Source: Chara braunii
Taxonomy: Eukaryota > Streptophyta > Charophyceae > Charales > Characeae
Reading direction: 5' to 3'
Assembly: GCA_003427395.1 (NCBI GenBank)
Contig: BFEA01000246.1
Span: 2,141,151 to 2,167,317 of the forward strand
Length of the DNA stretch: 26,167 nucleotides
The notes under the pieces were generated by a model. It made no database searches. It had not been told where the DNA came from and saw only the letters and a program-made list of their open reading frames with translations. A program made the translations under genes and the position numbers. Each line of letters starts with the position of its first letter. Position 1 is the first letter of the stretch. Shown piece by piece: positions 1 to 7,767 of the stretch.

Positions 1-60
1 TCTCTAAGCCAGTGTCCAAAGCAAAGGTAGACTAATGGCAGAATCTACCCTATTCAGGGT
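1..60 (-). mobile_element. Family X leader, cut by window start
   Basis: These bases lie just downstream (in minus sense) of the X primer-binding site and match 19717-19776 closely. They are read as the first part of the X internal region, which continues left of the window. The repeat may extend further left, so its true boundary is hidden. Confidence 0.45.
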
Positions 61-78
61 GGATTGCCAGAATCGCCA
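61..78 (-). other. Putative primer-binding site of family X, copy 1
   Basis: Read on the minus strand this starts TGGCG, two bases after the LTR terminus GACA. The same GACA-GG-TGGCG junction occurs in the neighbouring gypsy element at 17580-17601. The remaining bases do not match a tRNA that I can name, so the primer is not assigned. Confidence 0.45.
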
Positions 79-80
79 CC

Positions 81-1362
81 TGTCAAAATATAATCAACTC
101 CTTTATTTCAAGAAAATTTCGGCAGCGCTTCCCGTAGGAAAAGTGCCTTTTCAGAATTTACACAAGCTCAGATATCAAAAGCAGGAGTAATCTATAACTT
201 TAAAAAGTCAGATTTTGTCTAACTCCCTGAATTAGTAGAAATTTGGTCAGCATCCCCTTTGAAATTGGGGATTTCACAGATTTATACCAGGCCAAATTTG
301 AACTGAGCCCCCAACTTTGAGTTAAACTTAGACAAAATCTGACTAACTTCTTAGTTTTGCAAAAAATTTGGCAGCACTCCCCATAGAAAAGTGCTTTCCC
401 AAAATTTATACAAAGCTAAGTTTAAAACATGAGACTAACTTTGACTTCCCAAAACCTAATTTCGTCTAACTCCCAGAATTAACAAAAATTTGGGCAGCAC
501 TCCCTTTAGAGAAGGAGACTTTCCAAAGTTTTACTAAGTCAGATATAACGAAAAGACAAGCTGAACTTTGGCAAGTCAAAATTTGTCTAACTCCTTGAAT
601 CTGTAAAAATTTCGGCAGCGCTGCCCATAGAGAAAGTGGCTTACCAAAATTTATATAAGTCCAAGTATAACAATGAGTCTCAGCAATGCGAGAATCGACC
701 TAAGTAAAACAAAGTCAGGCCAGAAAATGCAGAAATGGAGCTAACTCCTATCGCTCTAGCACGTGGCGAGCCTCTAAAGCAACTACCTATCAACCTGAAC
801 CCCAGATCAAGTAGTAATCTCACTCAGCCACATGCAGGCCAAACCACAAAGGTAAGTACTCTCACCAACCCCAAACTCTTTAGCAAACAATAGTTCATGC
901 TCCCTCAGTGAGTTACCGCTTTTTACCCAACTCACATAAGGCATAGGTCAGACCACCTGAACTTACAGAGCGCGCCCAACTTAGCCAAGCCCAAAGTCAG
1001 AATACCTAAACTTATAGAGCGTTCTGATTTGGCCATGTATACACGAACAGAGGGCACAACTATTTCTCTCTTCTATGGGCATATGACTAGACCATTCTAG
1101 TCGCCCTGAACTGTTTAAGCAGCCAAGTTGTATATACCTCTCTCTGAACTTAATCTTCAAAGGGGACATAAGGCTGAGCCGCTCAACTTAGAACACTGCT
1201 CAGCCTGCCCAAGTTTACCCTCAATTATATCTCTTAGTTATACTCTCTTCTATTATGATAAGCTATAGTTAGGCTACCTAAACTTATAGAGCGGCCTAAC
1301 TAGCCTGTTCTTAATAACATAATAGTATAATATCACCAATTTATAATCATTGGGTTCCAACA
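81..1362 (-). repeat. LTR of family X, copy 1
   Basis: This is a 1282-bp segment repeated at 19797-21078 with no net length change (offset 19716 checked at 81, 95, 994, 1267 and 1366). On the minus strand it begins TGTTGGAACCC, a common LTR start, and ends GACA followed by a PBS-like sequence. Similarity between the copies stops at 1366/21082, four bases past the proposed end. It holds five ~123-bp tandem units (95-709) and three hairpin units. Minus-strand TATA-like sequences occur near 1340 and 1130. The hairpin array continues past 1362 in this copy, which weakens the boundary; a longer repeat truncated in copy 2 is possible. Confidence 0.55.
95..709. repeat. Five tandem ~123-bp units in the X LTR, copy 1
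   Basis: Units start at 95, 219, 343, 466 and 587. Each starts close to ctaactcc, followed by an aaaattt(c/g)ggcagc block and then an aaatttata-like block. They are diverged from each other. In the middle of each unit sits a short inverted repeat whose arms differ between units, for example ATCCCC/GGGGAT in unit 2 and AGCACT/AGTGCT in unit 3. Confidence 0.8.
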
Positions 1363-1886
1363 TGTGCGAGGCATTGGGTCAGACTACCTAAACCTATAGA
1401 ACGGTCTGACCCTCTGTCAGGTTCGTTCCTCTCTGACCCAGTTTGTACGAGGTAGTGGGCCAGACCGCCTAAACTTATAGAGCGGCCTATCCCCTGCCAA
1501 AGTTATTCCCTCAGAACAAAACAGGAGAAGGGTTGAACCACCTAAACTTATAGAGCGGTTCAGACCTCCTCATTCAAAACCAAAGAAATAGAAAGAGCTG
1601 CCAAATAACAAGGCGACTCAGGGTACCTAAACTTATAGAGCGCCCTGGGTTCCTGAAAATCATCCACAAGTAACCCTCACAATTTATAGCGGTCAGGTCA
1701 CCTAAACTTATAGAGCGTCCCGACCCTCCATGCACTTCACAACACCGGGTCTCCCCAAACTTATGGGGACATCCCAGCCTGTAGAGCACTCAGGCTACCT
1801 AAACTTATAAAGCGGCCTGAGGCTCCATGCACACCAAAAATAAACAAAGCGCTGGGCTTCCCCAAACTTATGGGGACCTCCCAGCC
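945..1886. repeat. Array of ~11 hairpins with a constant 19-nt spacer
   Basis: Units centre on 961, 1012, 1284, 1394, 1475, 1548, 1633, 1708, 1761, 1805 and 1868. The spacer is always 19 nt, near tacctaaacttatagagcg; units at 1752-1770 and 1859-1877 use a tccccaaacttatggggac version. Arms flank the spacer: 994-1002/1022-1030 (9 pairs, one G-T), 1267-1274/1294-1301 (8 perfect), 1376-1384/1404-1412 (9 perfect), 1530-1538/1558-1566 (8 of 9), 1615-1623/1643-1651 (9 with two G-T), 1691-1698/1718-1725 (6 of 8), 1789-1795/1815-1821 (7 perfect) and 1851-1856/1880-1885 (6, set two bases away from the spacer). Units near 961, 1475 and 1761 are weak. Function unknown; it could be cis-regulatory DNA or structured RNA. 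Confidence 0.85.
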
Positions 1887-2107
1887 TTAACGACCCAATC
1901 AGTCTGCACACAATGCTGCCTTCCTCTCAACCTTCCCCCCAAATGCAATCCCTTTTGTTCACAATCTGCTTTCAGGCAACCAAACAAAGTCTGAAGCTGA
2001 AAATTGTACACTCATTCCTTTATTTTAGTCTGACTTATGTCCTGAAAGTCAAACCAAGATCAGCTACAGGAGTCACACAACACCCTCAGTCAAACCATAG
2101 AAAGATG

Positions 2108-2115
2108 TATAAATA
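2108..2115 (+). promoter_or_regulatory. TATA box, plus strand
   Basis: TATAAATA followed by GGGG is a near-ideal TATA box. A CCAAT sits upstream near 1895, and the hairpin array lies upstream of both. A transcript from here would start near 2140 and run into the spliced-looking region below. No protein product is recognisable. Confidence 0.5.
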
Positions 2116-2963
2116 GGGGTTGTAGTTGGGTTTGTAGAAGGAATCAGGGAGTTACCACTCAATTCCCTGCCTCCAGGACTCCGCCTGAGTCCCGACAGAG
2201 CTCCTGCAATCGGTGGGGCAACCTCCCACAGAGGCCTTGGCGCGGGTGACGGGTCACAAGCCCGCCTGCCGCCTTCCTCTCAGATCCAGAGGACCAGACT
2301 TAGAGTAAGAAGGGCAGAGGAAGAAGGTCCGAGACTCTCGGATACAAGAAGGGTGCTCTTAACCTTACGCGAGAGGGCCTTGTTATCTTCTACCACCTGA
2401 GGGCCCCACAATGGTGGCCGAATGACGCGGCATCTTAGTCAACGCGGAAGTCAGAGTGTCGAAGCTAGTCCCCTAACGATCCTCTGAATCACGACAGTAA
2501 CCCCTTTTGCAACCACTCTCTCCCCTCAGCAGCCCCTAGCAGGCCCGACAACTGCCGCTGCACAACCAGTCGTAACAGTCTGCCACCGTCAACGGTAGTA
2601 GGCAGTAGCACGCAACCTGTGCGCTGTCCCCAGCCGTAGCCACAACACTCGACAGTATCCCCAGCTCGCAGACTGCACGTGGCCCTCCCTCCTTCGTTTT
2701 CACGGCGGCGGTGCAGGTTAGCACAACAATTCACACCAATAGCGTCCGAGCCACGGCCCACCTGCAGTTCCTTGTCACGCCCACTCTCCCTCTCTTATAG
2801 CTACAGTCAAACCCCTTTCGCTGCGACCGGCCCCAACAGCAGACACAGGCAGCTTACCCGCTTGATACAGCTCGCCTGCACTTGTGGCGACCAGCTCGAC
2901 TCCGGCGAGGGATGGGACTGAGCCTTTCCCTTACGATGCGCAGACCGCGTAGCCCCTAGCCAG
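2116..2963 (+). other. Non-coding region, possible plus-strand first exon
   Basis: Short ORFs only, none recognisable on either strand. It contains compact hairpins, for example GGACTC/GAGTCC at 2176-2192 and CCGAGA/TCTCGG at 2329-2341. It ends at a perfect donor, CAG followed by GTAAGTA, at 2961-2970. If the TATA box at 2108 is used, this would be exon 1. Confidence 0.35.
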
Positions 2964-3429
2964 GTAAGTATGCCCACACCGCCTGCCCACGCCTCCGCAC
3001 ATTATCCGACCTCGCTCCCCTACTCTTTGAACCCCCTTCCTCGTCTCTCCAGTGTGGCTAGTCAACGGCCTCGGCCGGGCAAGCGACCACCTCAGCCCCT
3101 CCCCAATAAGGTAAGCAAGGCGGGGATAGCTATACTGACTCAACGTGGTGGTGGCGAGCTCCTCCCACCTTGACTTGGGCAGCGTCAAAGCGCGGGGGTG
3201 TAAGCCTTGGTGCAGCACACGCCCAACTCAAAATGGCAATTGGTAGTCCGTTTCCCATGGGGCCGCTTGTCGTAATACTTGCCATATATCGATACCACAC
3301 ACGTACCTCCCACCAAGACGCGGGAAGATACATGCCAAATTTGTGTCTCTCCCGACGTGCCTAGTTAACTTCTCCCGCACTACTCCCCCCCCGACTAACT
3401 CCGCCTCTACTAACTTATCTCCAATTTAG
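2964..3429 (+). other. Intron-like interval(s) on the plus strand
   Basis: The donor GTAAGTA is at 2964. A pyrimidine-rich acceptor ends at 3052. A second donor, AAG followed by GTAAGC, is at 3111. A final acceptor ends at 3429 with a perfect TACTAAC branch point at 3408-3414, about 16 nt upstream. This could be two introns (2964-3052 and 3111-3429) around a 58-bp exon, or one intron of 466 bp. This is a prediction from splice signals only; no open frame runs across it. Confidence 0.4.
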
Positions 3430-4930
3430 ACCTTGGAATCCGGGTCGCCCACCTCAAGAACCCCAGATTCGAGCATTTCTTTGGTTTTTTTCGCCCACAA
3501 TCACGTATCTAAAGCTCATCTCCTCTTCCCCTCTCCCTCCGTCCGCCATAGCCGCGCACTAATTTTTCCTACTAACTTGCTTTCCTCAAGTTTTTCCCCC
3601 GATTTGACTATACGATCGAACTCGCCCCGGCCGGAAACCCCGGGTAGGCTCCTTCTTCGCCCACTTTCATCAAAAAAGCGGGTGGGGTATGCCCCTCCTC
3701 CTCCATGATCCCTCCCCCGTTGCTCCTGCCATGTTCGATCCTTCCTACCGCGCACGCACCTGGCACGTTTCCGTGCCCGAGTTCGCCCCTTCTCTCTACC
3801 AGCCCGTCACTCCTGTCTCTCTGTTCGCCACAGCCCCCGACTTCCATCTGCACCCGGGTTTGCCATCGCCCAATCCGCCTGCGTGCACCTGGGCTGATTC
3901 ATCGCCCAGGTTCAGTTTCTCTCCTCTAGTCCCCCCTCGCTGTCTTCGCCCTGCCTTCGGCCCGTTCCGTCGTCCCGTTCGTCCCTCTTCTTCCGTCCAC
4001 GCTGCTCTTCACTATCCCACCTTCACCTATGCGCTCGGCACCTAACGCACGCTAGAGCCGGCCCGACCAACGCCCTCGGCCGATTAGACTGACGAGGTCA
4101 ACAGCCGGAAAAGAGACCCCGCCGCCCGATTTATATGCATCGGCCTTGCACTAGGGCCATGCGAGTCTTCTCTGCACCGCTCCACCCGAAGGACTTCGGG
4201 CCAGCTAGCGCCCCTTTGCTATCGCAACAGACGACCGCCGGGCGAATCCCGCCGTGGGAGGACCCGATCAGTCCTACGCTCCCCTGTTGCCTGTCCGTAC
4301 CCGGCGCGACCCGCGTCCGGGTTCCTCCCCGATCCTCTGCACGCCTTTCCCTCGCACATCGGCTAGGCAAACCCCCTTTCCTCCTTCCGGCCGCCCCTAA
4401 CCCGATCCGCGTCCGGGTCCATTCCCGGACCTCTTTCATACGTCACCCCCACGTGGGGGCCATGCAACCTTCCCTACGTCGTTCTAGTTTTAGCGAATGT
4501 CCCGAAGGACTCGCACCGCGCGACGCTCCTCGGCGTGGCTAACAGTTTCATGGTCCTCTCCCCCTTAGCCTGTTTCCCGCCCGGGTTCACTCCCGGACCT
4601 CCCTCTTATTGGCTTCGCGGATCTCCCCTATCTCGCTTAGCTCTCTCTACAGGAACCCGGCCCCCCTTCCGAATTTTATGCATATGAACCTTGCACAGGG
4701 GCCAGGTAAATCCGTCTCTATATCGTTCCTAGATTCTCCCCCTTCCCAGTTGCCGCGTCAGCAAAGTCGGTCAGCCCTCCAAACTCAGGCTTTCTAACTT
4801 TTGTCCCTCGGCCCCACCATCCGACTTGAGCGTACGCTTCGACAGCGTATGGGCATACCCAACAACTTGGGTTGCTGGCCCTAGGTGTTGTTATCAACCC
4901 CCTTAACGGCTCTAAACTAATACAAAAAAA
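3430..4930. other. C-rich region without recognisable genes, hairpin-rich
   Basis: Plus-strand ORFs up to about 135 codons are Pro/Ser/Arg-rich, resemble nothing I know, and follow the C-rich composition. Visible structures include CCCGAAG/CTTCGGG at 4185-4200, the perfect palindrome CCCCCACGTGGGGG at 4446-4459 (which includes a CACGTG G-box core), and GTCCGGG/CCCGGAC with a 6-base loop at 4411-4430. A related unit is CCGGG/CCCGG at 4581-4596, with a weaker one at 4315-4331. It may be the 3' non-coding part of element G or part of a non-coding element. Confidence 0.5.
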
Positions 4931-6780
4931 AAATTAAGATGGCCCCCAACTATAACGAAGGGGGGTCACCTGAGAAGGGAAAACGAGTTGCGGACCCTGT
5001 CAATGCTCTCATAGCCCTGCGTCGAAGGTCCCCGGTCAGACCCTCCCAGCAACCCAAAAGGGGGATAGTCCCGCGGGACCCTCGACCCCTCTACTTCTTG
5101 CTGCTCCGTTGCTCCCACGCCATCGTCCGCCAGCCTCGAACCCCGTACCTCCGTAGCAACAATCCAACACCGTAACCAATAGGGCTAAGCCCAAGCCTGG
5201 GATGTGCAGGCGCGGCCTCCCACATAAAGAGGTGTCGCGCAACGCTCTAGGCGAAGATACCCCTCAGCCACTCTTTCAGGCCACCTTTATACCCACGGCC
5301 CCTAGGTACCCGTGCCGTCTTGCCATCCCATGGCATGGCCGCCCCGCCCGCCGGCCTGCGCGCCATCGCCGGTCGCGTGTGTCAATCAGAAACGAGCTTT
5401 GACCCCCTAACTAAACCCGTCACACAATCTGGGTCGGTCGGCTACCCCAGCCGCCCACTCAATCAGAAAAATCACACGCGCGCCTTAAAATTGTGCGTCC
5501 ACACACCCTTCCTACTGGGACAACCTCAGCCTACGCACGGATTGTTACCGCGCTTCCGCGCAGGTACCCACAAATCCAAGTTAACCAGACCCTCCTGTCA
5601 CTTGCAAAAACCAGGGCGGATACCCTTGTAAGGGTATTCGCGCCGACAGCTTACCAGACCACATTAAGCGACGTCCCCGTCGCTCCGCCAAATCAAAAAG
5701 CTATAAATCCATTTACACTCCAAATGCTGATGAGGTTAGAACCAATCTGATTAGCTGACAGACTTGGGGTTGAGGCCTCCATCAAACCGTGCCAACATAA
5801 CTATATGCTGCCAGGGTTTCAACCTGGGTCCCCATTGTCATGACACCAGGACGCTGGTGTATTACGCATCAATACTACAACATAAGTTCCAAAGGCCCTC
5901 AGATCATCCTCTTCCCTTTCGTCCTAGACAACTGTCGGCCTCTCGTTGGGTATCTCAGTTAGCCTCTTTCTCACAAGCAGAGCCATAACTAGGGACGCGG
6001 GCATTAGATGAGACCTACGAAGGCATTCTCGCCTTCTCCCAGCAAATTCCTCACAATCAAACGAAATACACGCGCATAGGCTTATAGCCTCTCTCGGCTT
6101 TTTTCTGCAGCCTAGTACAGAAACGCCAGGTCTCCATCTGGGCCCACTATGGCCTGGGTGATCGGGCCAGGTCTACGGCCCACCGCATTGTTATCTTAGC
6201 GGCGGTACCCTCCCGCTGGTTATACAACGACAGGTATGTCCCTGATAATCAATCAATCAGGGCTTCCAAAATACTCGACTCTTATCCCGCGAAGTAATTT
6301 CCCTGGGATGGGCAACTCCCCTTAAACTCTTACCTCGCGGGCCCTTAGCCAGGTTGTGCTGGCTAGCAGCCATCCATTAGGGGTTGCGCCCAGGTGGCAC
6401 TAAACTTTACCGTTAGCTTGGTATTCCTTTAAATATGTCTCAGAATTAGCACAGGCGGCCAGGCGGGGCATCACAAACAATTCACAGGCCGCTGCAGGAC
6501 TACGCAGGGGTCTGAAGGCATTTACCGGCCCTCCTATAATAGGCACGACACCCTTCGCTTAATCATAAACAGTCTCCCCGTCGGATCCACAAGGCCGCGG
6601 CTCCTGACTTGATCAGAGTCAGCAGTCGCCCATCCTGAGGCATCTCTCGCCCATTTCAAATATTTCAAGCAAACATGATTCCCTCTTGTCAGGCTTTATC
6701 AACACAAACAATGCTTTCCATACCATTTAATTTTTACCCACCCTTTCTTAGTAAAGGGTGCCTCTCACAAAAGATCTCGC
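4931..6780. other. Non-coding region with many perfect short hairpins
   Basis: No protein is recognisable. Perfect inverted repeats include TGCCAT/ATGGCA at 5321-5335, ATACCCTT/AAGGGTAT at 5620-5637, CCCTGAT/ATCAGGG at 6240-6262, AGCCAG/CTGGCT at 6347-6364 and CACCCTTT/AAAGGGTG at 6739-6760. Loops are often six bases. A plus-strand donor-like CAG-GTATGT lies near 6233. Confidence 0.5.
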
Positions 6781-6821
6781 AGTCACCCCCTCTTTATTTG
6801 GGATGAATTTTCGCGCGGCCT

Positions 6822-6955
6822 CTTCCAAAACCATGAAGGGGCCCCAACAATAACACAATTCCCACCCTCCAGAACCATGAAGGGGATCTTAGTGACAACA
6901 CAAGTACCACCCTCCAGAACCAGGAAGGGGGTCTTAATCACCAAACAACTCAAAA
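6822..6955. repeat. Three tandem copies of a ~45-bp unit
   Basis: The phrase aaccatgaagggg (third copy aaccaggaagggg) recurs at about 6829, 6873 and 6918, a spacing of 44-45 bp, with similar flanks (ccctccagaacc; cacaa-rich). It is a short minisatellite in non-coding DNA. Confidence 0.75.
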
Positions 6956-7767
6956 TGAGGGACCATCTTCTGGGTCCTTGTACAACTTAGACAACAATGT
7001 TTGGTGTGGCAAGCAATCCAACTTCTGGATTCCTCAATCCCGTAGGATCCTCACAATCTTTCACAAACAGGCTGCACTCCCCCTCTTTATACTCTGCCCT
7101 CTCGTCCGCTCGCAAGCAGGCTGCACGAGTATACCGGAGGGTAGACAACTTTACAGTTTACACAATCGTGCCCATGAGATGTATCTTGTACACCTCGCAC
7201 ACAAAGCCAATCATACATCAGGATAAAGCCACACATGTGAGAGTGATAGTGATCGTCACAAGACAAGTCCCATAGGATCTCAACTTATGGTACACTCAGG
7301 GAGTAGAATGTCTCCCTCAAGACTCAAACACAAACACTCAACTCAAACTCTGTCCATATGAGCATGGCTCGCGCCCCCACTGTACACTCGCGGAATACAC
7401 TCGGGGACACAACATCTACCTAGAATCTAATGGGTGTCTAACCCCCTGTCTCATCCTACTAAGGAAAACTCATACCCAAGTCTCTCTCAAAATTCAAATC
7501 GTCTCCGCACCGCAAAACCAAAAATGGACTGAATAGTCTCATGTGTCCTACGGCCGACCCCCATGTCCTAAGCCGTAGCCCATGAAAGAAAAGCTCAAGG
7601 AAAACACGATCAACTATGTATGCATAAGCAGGCAGGGACTCATCCTACCACCCCTAAAGTATGCGCACATCTAGGGCCCCCTCAGCCAGCTCAGCCTATG
7701 TACACCTCCAACCTGTCCCCTATGTGCAAAATACTCTGGCCCTACTGACACATAGACAGACCAGCCC
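6956..7767. other. Non-coding, downstream of ORF3 of element G
   Basis: Only short unrecognised ORFs. In minus-strand sense this follows the ORF3 stop and would be the start of the element's 3' untranslated region. I see no LTR start, polypurine tract or clear polyadenylation site here. Confidence 0.4.

Noticed and set aside
945-1886. CRISPR array
   Set aside because: The units are spaced irregularly, the conserved part is the centre of a palindrome rather than a direct repeat, spacers are not uniform, there are no cas genes, and the genome is eukaryotic.
945-1886. Hammerhead ribozymes, as in retrozymes
   Set aside because: The conserved centre lacks the CUGAUGA and GAAA core.
3380-3393. 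C9 run as a minus-strand polypurine tract for a 3' LTR
   Set aside because: The sequence to its left shows no match to either the G or X LTR start.
3433-4542. Plus-strand Pro/Ser-rich open frames of 91-135 codons
   Set aside because: Composition-driven frames in C-rich DNA, no motif, no good start context, several overlapping each other.
5808-5860. tRNA-like T arm on the minus strand (CCAGG, 7-base loop, CCTGG) with a nearby stem-loop
   Set aside because: The loop departs from the T-loop consensus, and no acceptor stem or D arm with correct spacing is visible.
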